From positions 172,001 through 236,000 of the forward strand of contig CALSSE010000017.1 of NCBI GenBank assembly GCA_943788935.1: a stretch of DNA of 64,000 nucleotides, read 5' to 3'. Below are positions 35,901 through 45,188 of the stretch, piece after piece; position 1 is the first letter of the stretch; each line of letters opens with the position of its first letter. Source of the stretch: an uncultured bacterium (GTDB taxonomy: Bacteria; Myxococcota_A; Bradymonadia; UBA7976; VGTA01). Under the pieces are notes generated by a model. The model did no database searches, was not told the DNA's origin, and saw nothing but the letters and a program-made list of their open reading frames with translations. Both the position numbers and the translations under genes were made by a program.

Positions 35901-36434
35901 TGGGATGCTGAAGGATTGACGACTACGCTTAACCTCACCCAGCTTAATCAATCAGCGACTCGCGCCCGATTCTTGTCTCGTCATCTCTTCTCAAATCGGA
36001 TCATCCAAAAGATTATCTTTGATCAAGACGCCAATGGAGAGGAAAGACTCTTCATCTCGCATCGTTATGATTACAGATCTTTATCCTATTGGGGTCGAGA
36101 AGATACCAGTGAGTTACCTCTAGAGGAAAACCCTTATGTGAACCGAGTCTCTATTTTTGAACTTAACGACTTAGAGCTGCTCGGTGAAGGGGTGAGCGAT
36201 CAATGGTCAGATCTCATCGCGGTCAGAGATGGTCGGGGAATCTTCAATGTGGGTGGTGGAGTACTGATGATGGACCTTCGAGATCCTAGCGACATTACAC
36301 CCCAAGCCTTCTTCCCTCTCCGTGGATGGCAGATTCGTCTCACCGTTGAATCTGATAAGGCCTATGTCGCCGCTGGACGTTTTGGGGTGTACACCCTTGA
36401 TTTAGAGAGTTCTAACCTCTTACCTCCACTCTAA
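32967..36434 (+). CDS. Large beta-propeller domain lipoprotein
   Basis: The 1155-residue protein has a lipobox SILGC (Cys39), an acidic linker (40-110), then a long beta-rich region. It begins with IYRVINGGLMANLNSYRGLQLIDIS and repeats the pattern LIDISDP/VIDFSDPTAPRERGSL/MDLRDPSDI, which marks the blades of the bacterial beta-propeller (PF09826-like) family. A Trp/Tyr-rich, cysteine-bearing insert (about 725-870) includes WGCWGMGYYWWG. The start has GGAGGA upstream. Probably outer-membrane-anchored, facing outward or to the periplasm. Function unknown; binding or scaffold role inferred. The 3' end overlaps the convergent MFS gene by 23 bases. Confidence 0.82.
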   Translation: MNTSLKYKPQIQIKQGHIPLSVSLFSSLFLFSTLSILGCGPNGDGGVEVNDPVVPVDDAPGIRANKPIFNNGRQEVEVGQSEFISASGERGMNAGRADEDSVSAESAEQDSNDDRTVEEGDIYRVINGGLMANLNSYRGLQLIDISEPSAPRIISRLPLAGTPVEMYFMEGYAVVLMNNWWGYWGVRNDINVEQFNGGLAALIDIRDTEHPVLVSTQPVPGNITTSRLTRGMGGDALFVVANSWDDNGSTTILRSFSVETSDTVELTPASEVDLGGYVADIQATPSTLLIARQQGWWHNDNDWEGTYVSLIDISDPSGRVVEGGDVQVRGYVRRKTDMHIKNGVLRVVSSDWDMGSSVATWNIDDIQNPVPIDDALFGEGEDLYASLFMGDRAFFVTYRRVDPFHAFSIDSEGLIEERTEYIISGWNDFFRPTFNQSRLIGIGIDDQVEGQRRSSIAVSLYTTSLEESEPFIARAHGDLNGWSWSEARWDDRAFSVIENAVSVMSPDGYNETGLVLLPFSGYDRGTENERGGWRSGVQLFSFSDQSVTARGVMSHNSPVRRSFEPEEGVVGNLSELSLSLYDRGDLDEPSILGQIDLAPDVSRIYFFGEGPARYPVRFQGSNDAFYGWRYNNNQEMASAQLHVLPVGSDVDHAKPIVTIDVPGRADLLQDGDTLYVINDRYVLDEDSEEYQRSIDLSVIDFSDPTAPRERGSLDLSEIVEGYDTFYKYGYDYWGCWGMGYYWWGRPQLEVYPVESGLAVKTLEAQESSLGEFESCYLSTYDYESELSEYYTDDLAVCDMYDYRSEESSCQALNGYATCSRFEGGEFTCRGEIRRCVYTADEGFYQNDECEVLEAIDYVEIANRMSRRDECHSYERTRQWGSMRLSFVDMRDPDEPVLRAQLIAPEHENFEGLIIQEDELFYSYSVPVNVDGDDISYVRHFTRSINHQEMDEPQFNVAINLPGKLLLKRGDLVISRDSIWDAEGLTTTLNLTQLNQSATRARFLSRHLFSNRIIQKIIFDQDANGEERLFISHRYDYRSLSYWGREDTSELPLEENPYVNRVSIFELNDLELLGEGVSDQWSDLIAVRDGRGIFNVGGGVLMMDLRDPSDITPQAFFPLRGWQIRLTVESDKAYVAAGRFGVYTLDLESSNLLPPL

Positions 36435-37653
36435 GTGACCCTCTGATACTTTTCAGCGATAGAGCGGCGAACAGCGCTCCGAGGAGTGAAAGTAAAGCGA
36501 GCAATCCGAGGCTGATAGTCCAACCATAGCGCTCATAGCAGCCGCTAAAGAGACTGGAGCACAGGGCGCCTCCTAGATAATAACTCGAGACATATAAACC
36601 ACTCATGAGTCCTCGCTCTTGGGGAGAGATCTGAGTGATGTGGGCGGCGAGTAGAGGGTGGGTCATAAAGAGGCCGGCGCAGAGGAGTAAAACCATCCCC
36701 GAGAGGGGCGCATATACAGTCTCAACGCTCCCCCAATAGAGACCGATGCTCATCACGATCATTCCTAATGCCGGAGCTCTCCCCCTTCCGCCAAGCGCCT
36801 GATCAATTGAACGAGCGGAGAGAGAGATGATCGCTCCGATGAGATATCCTCCATAACGATAAGAGACCGCTGAGCTACCTCCTCCTAGGTTGAGCTCCAA
36901 TGCGCGGAGGGGGAGGAGGTTTAGCGCTGCTGAGAAGACGCCAAACATCATCGCTCCGCAGAGGAGGGTTGGGATCACTGTAGGCAGATTAAGAGCCTTC
37001 TCTAGCTGAGATAAAGAGCTTTTATGCGCGTTATAGGCGATCATTGGACTGCGATGAATCACGAGTAATATGGAGAGTATGAGCAGGCTCCCTCCCCATA
37101 TCACCCAAGCAGTATGATCATCATACATATCGGTGATATGTCCCATCACTAGACGACCGAAGAGACCACCGATGACGGTCGAGCACAGGTAGTAAGTGAT
37201 CAACTGTCGACCTCGATGATCACCTTGGGCGCTTAATCTTGACATCACCGCGGTCATAATGACCGGTAATAGACAGCCCTGAATAAAGCGGGCGATCAGC
37301 ATCATCCGCGAATCGGTCATCCAAGCGAGAGAGAGAGTGACTACCCCTAGGAGGAAGAGAGCGCTAGAGATCAGCCTGCTCGTCTCTCGCTTCCCAATTA
37401 AATAACCGTAACTCAGTGGCGCAATACTCATAGGGATCAGTGAAATATAGACGATATAGCTCGCTCGTTGAGGTGAGAACCCATAGCGTTGGATCCAATT
37501 CGAGACAATGACTTGTGGTCCATACAGCACACAGTAGGCGACCATCACTGAACACAACAAGAGGCTTACCTCATAAAGTGAAGATGGGCTCTGTTGATCA
37601 CTTATCTGATACTGTTCGCTTGTATTTAATTCGTTGATGATCTCTGTCGCCAA
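36412..37653 (-). CDS. Major facilitator superfamily transporter
   Basis: The 413-residue protein has about 12 transmembrane helices and a hydrophilic N-terminus (1-30). MFS signatures are visible after helix 2 (GYLIGKRETSRL) and in the ARFIQGCLLPVIMT helix 4 segment; a second half begins near residue 215 after a charged loop. It resembles the drug/arabinose-efflux (AraJ/YnfM) type. TTG 37653 is used and lacks a strong ribosome site. Substrate unknown. Confidence 0.85.
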   Translation of the reverse strand: MATEIINELNTSEQYQISDQQSPSSLYEVSLLLCSVMVAYCVLYGPQVIVSNWIQRYGFSPQRASYIVYISLIPMSIAPLSYGYLIGKRETSRLISSALFLLGVVTLSLAWMTDSRMMLIARFIQGCLLPVIMTAVMSRLSAQGDHRGRQLITYYLCSTVIGGLFGRLVMGHITDMYDDHTAWVIWGGSLLILSILLVIHRSPMIAYNAHKSSLSQLEKALNLPTVIPTLLCGAMMFGVFSAALNLLPLRALELNLGGGSSAVSYRYGGYLIGAIISLSARSIDQALGGRGRAPALGMIVMSIGLYWGSVETVYAPLSGMVLLLCAGLFMTHPLLAAHITQISPQERGLMSGLYVSSYYLGGALCSSLFSGCYERYGWTISLGLLALLSLLGALFAALSLKSIRGSLRVEVRG

Positions 37654-37822
37654 TCTATTAAGTCTCTTAATACAATAACCATATACAATGTCTATGATCT
37701 CATTTACCTTGTGATGGGAGCATTAGAGTCATCCTCTCGTGTGATCTCCAAGTGACTTCATGGATACACTCGGAGACGTTCCGGTGAGTACGTCTTATGG
37801 TAAATAAAGAGAGGATATTTTT

Positions 37823-39874
37823 GTGGGGGTGAAAGACAATAACACTGACCTCCTCGAAGACTCTACGCGGTATCACTTGGTTTCGCGTGTAATGGATGTT
37901 ATAATCCCTCTTCTTATTTTCTTAGCCTTTACGGGTATTTGGATAAATATGTTCGGTGAGATGCATTCCAAGCGCTTGATCTTGTGCCTGATCGCCCTGC
38001 TTTGTCTGATCGCGACTAAAATCTCTCAGCACAGAGGAAAGCTCTTCCTCTCTATCGACCTACTCATCACTGGAGCTTTAGTTGTTTTTAGCGTCTCGAC
38101 CCTCGTTAACGGAGGAGTTCAAGTACCCAATTATATTGGATTCCTTGCGGGGATCGCTTTGGCGAGCACCTTCTTATCTAATCGTACAACTTGGATGATC
38201 TACGGCGTTTTCTTAGTCGTTGGTTTATCGAGCTTATTCATCATTAATTATGATCATCCCATAACTTATCCTACGCCAGAGCGCTATTTCACCATTTACG
38301 CAATTTTTGGTCTCATCATCACTTTGGTGCTCACCTTGAGCCGTAACGCTTTTCAAGATCTCCTCAGAACTGTTGCTCGACGAGAGTCTCTTGTCTCCTC
38401 GGTTTTCGAGTCGATCAAAGACTCACTCTTCGTCCTTGATGAGAAGGGGGTTGTACAAAAGGCGAACGCTGCCGCCGAACTCTTCATTCGCAAGGTTAAG
38501 GCGTCCTATGGCGTCACTATTCTCGAGACGATCGTGTATGACCCTGTGACTGAGACCTATCGGTCGATGAGTGAACTCATCAAGATGTCACCTACAGAAG
38601 AGAGCTCTTCTATTTTCTGCCTGACGATAGAGCGTAAGCTGACATGGTATACCTTGACCTGCTCTCCTTATTGCGTCAATGGCGAGAGCAATGGGGTCGT
38701 TCTGATCATCAGTGATGTGACAGAACAACAGAAACTCATGCAGATCCAAAAGATGAACGCGGTAGGTATTCTCGCCAATGGAATCGCTCACGACTTTAAC
38801 AATATGATCGGAGCTATCAAAAGCTCTACAGAGCTTCTCTTGCTTGATGTCGACTCTGAACATCATGACTTGTTACACTTAATAGAAGAGGCGAGCGACC
38901 GATCAGCGACTCTCATTCGACAGCTGAGGCTCTTCTCGAGAGGGACCCCAGTCAAAGCTCAAGTGCTTGATCTTAATGAGCTGGTCATTGATGTTTACAC
39001 TCTCTTGAAGCGTACAACGCAGCATAAGTTTGAGCTGACCTTAACGCTTCATGAACAGCCCCTCTTGATTTCAGGAGAGAGAGAGCTGTTACATATGATG
39101 CTTATGAATCTCGGCTTGAACGCGGTCCAATCAATGACCGCTCGAGGGGGTATATGGTTCAAGAGTCGTCGAGTAGAGGTGAACTCAACCTCAGTAGATG
39201 AGAGCTCTAGGTTACATAATCATGAACTCACCCCGGGCACTTATATCTGTCTTGAAGTAGGAGACGAGGGAAAAGGGATGACCCCTGCTGTGCAGGAGAG
39301 GATCTTTGAACCCTTTTTCACTACTCGATCTACGGGAGAGGGTGTGGGGTTAGGTCTGGCTGCGGTTCATGGAGCAGTCAGTCGCCATCAGGGAGTGATC
39401 GAGGTGGAGAGTCAGCTCGACCATGGAAGCTCATTCTTTATTTATTTACCCTTAGATTCATCTTTGAGTATGGAAGATACCCCCTCTATCCCTCAAGAAC
39501 TCATCGATTTCTCAAATCTTAGCGTGTTAATCATCGATGATGAGCCTCTAGTAAGGAAGAGTCTCAAGTCTCTTTTAGAGGCATTAGAGATCACCGTCAC
39601 CGATGTAGAGAGCGGTCAAAAGGGTTTAGAGGCGTTAGCTACCGTCACTCAGTATGATCTTATCATCCTCGATATGCTGATGCCCAACCAAGATGGGTAC
39701 GAAGTTTTCAAAGAGCTACAGCTTGAATATGCACACATTCCAATTGTGCTCTCCTCCGGTTTTTACCCAGAAGAGCTTGTGAGAGAGATGGAAGAGGCCG
39801 GACTCGCTGGTAAACTACACAAGCCATATGGTTTAGATGATGTTAAAGATTTGTTTAATCGAGTACTTAGTTAG
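37823..39874 (+). CDS. Hybrid sensor histidine kinase with C-terminal receiver
   Basis: The 683-residue protein has six N-terminal membrane helices (about 23-175) and a PAS-like domain (190-305). The HisKA segment carries phosphoacceptor His323 (NGIAHDFNNMIG, the HDFNN subclass). The ATPase domain (415-545) has NAVQSM, DEGKGM and GEGVGLGLA. A receiver domain (567-680) has DDE, phospho-Asp617 and Lys667 (LHKPYG). No DNA-binding output follows, so phosphotransfer likely passes to a separate protein. The start is GTG 37823 with GAGG eight bases upstream. The signal is unknown. Confidence 0.9.
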   Translation: MGVKDNNTDLLEDSTRYHLVSRVMDVIIPLLIFLAFTGIWINMFGEMHSKRLILCLIALLCLIATKISQHRGKLFLSIDLLITGALVVFSVSTLVNGGVQVPNYIGFLAGIALASTFLSNRTTWMIYGVFLVVGLSSLFIINYDHPITYPTPERYFTIYAIFGLIITLVLTLSRNAFQDLLRTVARRESLVSSVFESIKDSLFVLDEKGVVQKANAAAELFIRKVKASYGVTILETIVYDPVTETYRSMSELIKMSPTEESSSIFCLTIERKLTWYTLTCSPYCVNGESNGVVLIISDVTEQQKLMQIQKMNAVGILANGIAHDFNNMIGAIKSSTELLLLDVDSEHHDLLHLIEEASDRSATLIRQLRLFSRGTPVKAQVLDLNELVIDVYTLLKRTTQHKFELTLTLHEQPLLISGERELLHMMLMNLGLNAVQSMTARGGIWFKSRRVEVNSTSVDESSRLHNHELTPGTYICLEVGDEGKGMTPAVQERIFEPFFTTRSTGEGVGLGLAAVHGAVSRHQGVIEVESQLDHGSSFFIYLPLDSSLSMEDTPSIPQELIDFSNLSVLIIDDEPLVRKSLKSLLEALEITVTDVESGQKGLEALATVTQYDLIILDMLMPNQDGYEVFKELQLEYAHIPIVLSSGFYPEELVREMEEAGLAGKLHKPYGLDDVKDLFNRVLS

Positions 39875-39950
39875 GTATCAGAGACCTTAGTAAAGAGACC
39901 TTAGTAAGAGACCTTAGTATTAGTATCGAGTACTTAGTTAGGTATCAGAG
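39859..39950. repeat. 25-bp direct repeat, two copies 67 bp apart
   Basis: tcgagtacttagttaggtat followed by cagag occurs at 39859-39883, across the last codons and stop of the hybrid kinase, and again at 39926-39950. Between them are copies of gagaccttagta. The duplication includes the kinase's stop codon region. Confidence 0.88.
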
Positions 39951-39953
39951 GCC

Positions 39954-40322
39954 TCAGCGAATCCACCGCCCGATCCCTCCTAAGTTATGGACATGCTGAA
40001 ACCCTGCATCGATCATCATCGCTTGAGCTCTCGAAGAACGGGCGCCGCTACGACAATACACGACAATGTGCTGCTTATGCTCTCCTAGCTCTGCGAGGCG
40101 GGCCTTCATTTGATGAATCGGAAGGTTGATCGCCCCTTTTATATGACGTTCATTAAATTCACCCGGGGTACGTACATCAACGAGTAAAGCCCCTGCTTGA
40201 ACGAGCCGTTTCGCCTCTGAAGGATCCATGAAAGTGGACCGAGCCCTTATACTTATGTAGATGAGCCCCAAGACTAGACTTAGAGAGATGAGTGTCTTAG
40301 AAGACAATAGATGACTCAGCAT
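39954..40322 (-). CDS. Membrane-anchored rhodanese-like protein
   Basis: The 122-residue protein has one N-terminal transmembrane helix (about 8-26). A single rhodanese domain follows, with LVDVRTPGEFNERHIKGAINLP and active-site Cys90 in VVYCRSGARSSRA. Such proteins accept persulfide sulfur; the anchor keeps it at the membrane, the face being uncertain. No partner gene is obvious; it ends beside the hybrid kinase gene (convergent). Confidence 0.87.
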   Translation of the reverse strand: MLSHLLSSKTLISLSLVLGLIYISIRARSTFMDPSEAKRLVQAGALLVDVRTPGEFNERHIKGAINLPIHQMKARLAELGEHKQHIVVYCRSGARSSRAQAMMIDAGFQHVHNLGGIGRWIR

Positions 40323-40393
40323 AGGATTACCCCTACTCGATGATGATATCGGTCAGCAGCTAATGAGATCTAGATCAGTTCTCTAATGAAGTA

Positions 40394-42406
40394 CTAGATC
40401 TTGAAACGAGAGAGTTGTTTAATCACCATAGGTCCTTTTTTGACCCCTAAAGGGAGAGTAATAATAAATGTCGTACCTATAGGAGGCTGACTGTCGACTT
40501 TGATCGTCCCACCATGACCTTCGATGATATTATGAGTGATATGTAAGCCGAGACCTGTTCCCTCTCCAATGTCTTTGGTGGTGAAGAAGGGATCGAAGAT
40601 CCTCTCCACGACCTCTTGAGGGATCCCACCGCATTGGTCTTGAAACCGAATCTCAACGTGTTGAGCGTCATTCAACTCGATGACGCTGATGTTCATCGTG
40701 GAGGTCACTCCTTGGCTCTTCGCTGCTTGAGCAGCGTTAACGACAAGATTCATAAAAACCTGCTCGAGTTGACTTGGGATACAGGAAAGAGAGCCATGCT
40801 CACCGATCTCTCTCTCTATATGTAAAGTATGCTTCCACTTACTCTGAGTGATGACTAGAGCGTTCTCAACTAGAACAGAGAGCTGGGCCTCTCGAGTGTT
40901 CTCCGTGTCAGGATGAGCAAAGCTCTTGAGGCTCGCGGTGATTTTTTGGATTCGATCTAAGCCATCGAGGCTCTCTTTGATGAGATTAGGGATATCCTCT
41001 CTCACCTCATCTAACCCCACCTGCTCTTCGACTTGTCGAGGCCGCGCTTGTTGCGTCTCATTTGGAGTAGAACTTTGCCATGCTTCTATAACTTCGAAGA
41101 GATCTTCAAAATACCGTCCCGCCTCTTTGGTATTGGTCTTGACAAACCCAAGGGGATTATTGATCTCATGAGCGACACCGGCGGCGAGAATACCGAGTGA
41201 TGCCATCTTTTCAGCGCTGACGAGCTGTTTGCCCATTTGCTGTCGCTCGGTGATATCTTGAAAGAGGATTAAGGCTTGGTCTTGTCCTTCTTTGAAGGGT
41301 GTCAGCTGAGCGTCGAAGGTACACTGGCCTCGACGAATATTAGGGAATGAGCTTGGTAGACCAGAGGCGAGATGAGTCATGACCGATGCTTCAACTTGTG
41401 GATCAAGGAGCCCCTGCAGGCAGGAAGACTCACCAAACTCTTGGCGAAAACGAGGGTTGGTTTTAACGACTTCACCGGTAGATGTTACGACGACAAGTGG
41501 ATCATTGAGAGTGTTAATCACCTGCTCACTAAAGGCTTGTAGCTCACTCAGCCGATCGATCAGTCTCGCCGATTCCATGAGATAACCAGCGTGGCTCATG
41601 AGGGCCGATAAAAAGGCGATTTCTTCTGCAGAATAGGGACATTTTCCTACTCGACTCGTAACATTCACGACTCCTAAGACTTCTCCTTTGACGAGGATAG
41701 GAGTGGTCAAAGACATCGGGAGATCACGACCACCCTTTAGAGCCTTTAGTCCGCTGACTTGACCACCGGCTGAGTCTCGATAGCTTTGATGATTACTCAC
41801 AAAGATGGGTTCACCGACCTCCGCACATCGCCCGGCGATCCCTTCTCCTATTTTAGGACGCGCTTGAGCGACGATTTCGGGAGGGATCCCATGAGCGGCG
41901 ATCATCTGTAGCTCTCCCCGCTCCGGAAAGACTCGAAGGATAGATACTCGGTCGCTGTGAAGCTCTTTAGCGACGATCTCCACGAGTCTTTGGAAGATCT
42001 GCTTCTCATCATGAAGCTCTCTTAGCGCTTTGCTTCCGATCTCTAAAGCCTCCACTCGCTGTTCACTCGCCTCGAGCTGAATTTGAAGATGTCGATGGTC
42101 TCGCCAGCGTCTGATCCGTCTCTCGAGACGCTTAAGCTGTGAAGCGTTGATACAGGGAGTGATTCGCTCTTCTGCGAGCTCAGGCCAACTTGTGGAGTCA
42201 TGTTGCTCGAAGAGTATTAACATGGTGTATGGAGCGTCTTTACTATAGCCCTCTAATTGATCAATATCACCGATGATAGCATCGGCCATGTGTGAATCAT
42301 CGGTCCATTCCCACATGGATTGTGATGCGAGTAACGCTGGAGGTTTCTCTTGAGCTGAGGCCCAAAGGACGAGAAGAGGTTGATTATGGGGAGAGAGGTT
42401 AAACAT
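40394..42406 (-). CDS. Cytosolic sensor histidine kinase with GAF and PAS domains
   Basis: The 670-residue kinase has an N-terminal receiver-like or unassigned region (1-110), a short coiled coil (105-135), GAF (about 135-285), PAS (290-390), HisKA with His413 (AGVAHEINNPLG) and an ATPase domain (520-655; NAAQAA, DQCGGI, GEGTGLGLH). No membrane helix. The start sits one base after the rseP stop, with AGGAGG inside the last rseP codons, so it is translationally coupled to rseP. This suggests its job is tied to envelope stress or membrane proteolysis. Output regulator not encoded beside it. Confidence 0.9.
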   Translation of the reverse strand: MFNLSPHNQPLLVLWASAQEKPPALLASQSMWEWTDDSHMADAIIGDIDQLEGYSKDAPYTMLILFEQHDSTSWPELAEERITPCINASQLKRLERRIRRWRDHRHLQIQLEASEQRVEALEIGSKALRELHDEKQIFQRLVEIVAKELHSDRVSILRVFPERGELQMIAAHGIPPEIVAQARPKIGEGIAGRCAEVGEPIFVSNHQSYRDSAGGQVSGLKALKGGRDLPMSLTTPILVKGEVLGVVNVTSRVGKCPYSAEEIAFLSALMSHAGYLMESARLIDRLSELQAFSEQVINTLNDPLVVVTSTGEVVKTNPRFRQEFGESSCLQGLLDPQVEASVMTHLASGLPSSFPNIRRGQCTFDAQLTPFKEGQDQALILFQDITERQQMGKQLVSAEKMASLGILAAGVAHEINNPLGFVKTNTKEAGRYFEDLFEVIEAWQSSTPNETQQARPRQVEEQVGLDEVREDIPNLIKESLDGLDRIQKITASLKSFAHPDTENTREAQLSVLVENALVITQSKWKHTLHIEREIGEHGSLSCIPSQLEQVFMNLVVNAAQAAKSQGVTSTMNISVIELNDAQHVEIRFQDQCGGIPQEVVERIFDPFFTTKDIGEGTGLGLHITHNIIEGHGGTIKVDSQPPIGTTFIITLPLGVKKGPMVIKQLSRFKI

Positions 42407-42407
42407 A

Positions 42408-44195
42408 TCAGCCTCCTTGAGAGATACGCCACATCCTCAACATATCATTTCCGAGAGCGAAGAGGATGAGACAGAGGATTAAGAGGACCCCTGTGGTTTG
42501 TATATACGCTTTGATACGAGGAGAGAGTGGCCTCCCTGAGACCATCTCCAAGCTAGCGAAGAGAATATGACCGCCGTCGAGTCCAGGGATCGGTAATAAG
42601 TTGAGGAGGGCGATGCTGAGGCTGATCAACACCATAAGGTTTACAAAAGGAATCCACCCAGCCTCTGCCTGTTGACCGGCAAGATAGAAGATGGTGATCG
42701 GACCGCTGAGCTGAGTAGGGCTGACTTGACCCGAGAATAGACCGCTCAGAGAGTGAACGGATCGGGTCAGTTCATCAGAGACTCGACGCTTCGCTTGAGT
42801 CCATGAGAAAGACATCCTCTGCTCATTTTTGACGGTAGTGGGTGAGATCATCGCCTCAACTTTAGAGAGACCAGACAGAGTAAACCCTAACTGCCAGAAT
42901 TTAATATCACCCGCTAATGGGTCGCTGTGCTCCTCTTGACGTAAGCTGAGCTCGCTCATGATCTCTTCACCATTACGAAGGATCTTCAGCCTCTTAGGCG
43001 CTTCTGGGTGGTAGCGTAAGCGCTGCTCAAAGAACACTGCGAGTGAATGACGAGCTCCATCTACCTCGAGGAGGCAGTCCCCGATCTTAAGCACTTTAGC
43101 AGCAGCGCTCTCTGGATCTATCGATGAGATACAGGCGCCCGCTTGTCGGATCCCGAGTAATCTGAGAGTACGCTCCATGTAGTCTAGGTCATCGCCTCGA
43201 CTGTGGAGAGCGATGAGCTCGTCTCTCTGCTTTTGCCCTTTTTGGGAGAGAGTAAGCTCTTGTATCGTCTTGTGCCTAAGGAAATTAAATCGCTTATCTA
43301 TAGGAGTGAGTCTCTCTATCTTTAGGGTGATCGTCTCATCTCTCTTTAAGGCTTTAGCGATCTCTCCAATGACCTCAGAGTGACGCTGGATGGGGTGATC
43401 GTTAACCGCGATCACTCTATCAAAAGACCGACCTCCCGCTTGGGCGAAGAGACCCTGCGGATCGATGATCGCGTAGTCGGCCGATAAGGAGGCAGGCTGG
43501 AAGCCAATCCGAGGAGGGCGTCGATCAAAGCCGGCGAAGCGCTCCGTAGAAGCGACCCGTTCAGGGGTGAGGTCCACTCTCAGAGGATCGGTCACATGAG
43601 GTCTCTCTACCTCTACTCGTAGAGGAGCGGCCCCTTCTTGATAATCATTCACTCGATGCTGAATCTGCCAAAATGAGTAAACGGGATCGCCATCGATGTG
43701 GGTAATGCGATCTCCGTCTCTGAGACCTGCCTGATAGGCTGGTAGTCCTTCATCAACCGCTCCCATATGGGTGTCGATCACCTCATCATATTGACTCGCG
43801 CTGAAGAAGAGAGGGGGGAGAAGGGCGAAGGGGAGGAGGAGGTTCATCGCTGGGCCAGCGACGAAGATGAGGACCCTCATCCAGGCTGGTTTATCTTGCA
43901 GCGCTCGTCCTCGGTCTGGGTCATCTGACTCGAGATCATGACCGAGGTGATCAATCGCTGACTCTTCCTCTCCGAATTCTCGTTCCATACCGTGTAAGCG
44001 AACATATCCACCGAGCGGGAGCAAGGCGATACGATATTCTGTCTCCCCAATGGTCTTGGAGAGAATCGCTCTCCCAAAACCTACGGAGAATGTGTGCACC
44101 TTCACTCCACAGATCTTAGCGACGATAAAATGCCCAAACTCATGGGCGGTGATGAGGACTCCGATGAGGATCAGAAAGGCGATGAGACTAGTCAC
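42408..44195 (-). CDS. rseP: Site-2 membrane metalloprotease RseP, long form
   Basis: This intramembrane zinc protease cleaves anti-sigma factors within the membrane. HEFGH (His18, Glu19, His22) and LNLLPIPGLDGGH give the zinc ligands. It has 595 residues against about 450 in E. coli because the periplasmic part between the first and last helices is larger. Three PDZ-like segments can be seen (GLPAYQAGLRDGDRI near 145, AGGRSFDRVIAVNDHPI near 250, AKVLKIGDCLLEVDG near 355) instead of two. It follows cdsA by 78 bases in the usual order. Confidence 0.92.
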   Translation of the reverse strand: MTSLIAFLILIGVLITAHEFGHFIVAKICGVKVHTFSVGFGRAILSKTIGETEYRIALLPLGGYVRLHGMEREFGEEESAIDHLGHDLESDDPDRGRALQDKPAWMRVLIFVAGPAMNLLLPFALLPPLFFSASQYDEVIDTHMGAVDEGLPAYQAGLRDGDRITHIDGDPVYSFWQIQHRVNDYQEGAAPLRVEVERPHVTDPLRVDLTPERVASTERFAGFDRRPPRIGFQPASLSADYAIIDPQGLFAQAGGRSFDRVIAVNDHPIQRHSEVIGEIAKALKRDETITLKIERLTPIDKRFNFLRHKTIQELTLSQKGQKQRDELIALHSRGDDLDYMERTLRLLGIRQAGACISSIDPESAAAKVLKIGDCLLEVDGARHSLAVFFEQRLRYHPEAPKRLKILRNGEEIMSELSLRQEEHSDPLAGDIKFWQLGFTLSGLSKVEAMISPTTVKNEQRMSFSWTQAKRRVSDELTRSVHSLSGLFSGQVSPTQLSGPITIFYLAGQQAEAGWIPFVNLMVLISLSIALLNLLPIPGLDGGHILFASLEMVSGRPLSPRIKAYIQTTGVLLILCLILFALGNDMLRMWRISQGG

Positions 44196-44273
44196 TATAA
44201 ATCCCCTGTAGGCGCGTTTTAGATATGAGCGATCACATCAACATCGATCTATGTAAATAAGTTAAGTCTCAAC

Positions 44274-45125
44274 TCAGTTAATGAATCGAATGACTAAGTA
44301 GAGATAGAGAGCAGGTGAGACAAATAATAGAGCGTCTATCCGATCAAGTACGCCTCCATGACCAGGGATCAGCTGACCGCTGTCTTTAACGCCTGCTGAT
44401 CTTTTCATCATGGACTCAAACAGGTCGCCGGCGACTCCTAAGGTCACTCCTACTACACCGAGAGCGATGCAGTCATTCACAGTCAGAGCGGCGCATATAT
44501 CCATTTGAGCTCGAGCGAAGAAAGCGCCCGCCGTCCCTAAGAGTACGCCTCCAATGTAACCTTCCCAGGTCTTTTTAGGGCTCAGCTGGGGAGCGAGTCG
44601 ACGATCACCAAAGATCTTTCCTCCTAACGCTCTTCCGGCGAAGTATCCTCCGGTGTCGCCTCCGAAGGTGATCAACATGGAGAGGACCACCCATGCCCAC
44701 CCTGCCTCAAGGTCTAAGAGGCGTAAGCCGAGCACTCCGGGGAGAGTGGCGCCGAGGTATACTATACCCAACAGGTCAACTCCTACTCGGTGGGCGCTCC
44801 CCTGCAAAGGGAGAGGTCGTAGGATATGTTTCCCAGCGATCATTAGGAAGCAGAGTGACCACAGAGAGCCCATGAGCGTGACTTGCACAGCGCTGGTCAG
44901 GTTCAATTGGGTAATGAGCGGGCTTAGCGCTAGTAACGCGGTGATCAGACCCATGAAAAGTCGACTAGCGAACCCTCGATTTGGGGTCGACATACGCTGG
45001 AGTTCATCTTGCCCAATGATCGCTATGATCGCGATAAATAGCGCGAAATAGTGCCATGAGCAGAGGAAGAGGAGGGCTGACATAGCGGCCCCCATCACTA
45101 AACTTGAGATGATACGTGTGAGCAT
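44274..45125 (-). CDS. cdsA: Phosphatidate cytidylyltransferase
   Basis: This enzyme makes CDP-diacylglycerol from phosphatidic acid and CTP at the inner membrane. The 283-residue protein has about eight hydrophobic segments. The family signature is SPKTWEGYIGGVLLG, followed by DLFESMMKRSAGVKDSGQLIPGHGGVLDRIDALLF. It lies 63 bases after uppS and before rseP, a common bacterial order. Confidence 0.94.
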   Translation of the reverse strand: MLTRIISSLVMGAAMSALLFLCSWHYFALFIAIIAIIGQDELQRMSTPNRGFASRLFMGLITALLALSPLITQLNLTSAVQVTLMGSLWSLCFLMIAGKHILRPLPLQGSAHRVGVDLLGIVYLGATLPGVLGLRLLDLEAGWAWVVLSMLITFGGDTGGYFAGRALGGKIFGDRRLAPQLSPKKTWEGYIGGVLLGTAGAFFARAQMDICAALTVNDCIALGVVGVTLGVAGDLFESMMKRSAGVKDSGQLIPGHGGVLDRIDALLFVSPALYLYLVIRFIN

Positions 45126-45188
45126 TGATTCTCCTCTTCTGACCTGCGAATAAAGACTACTACAATAGAGGTCGTCATGAGAGGGCTC

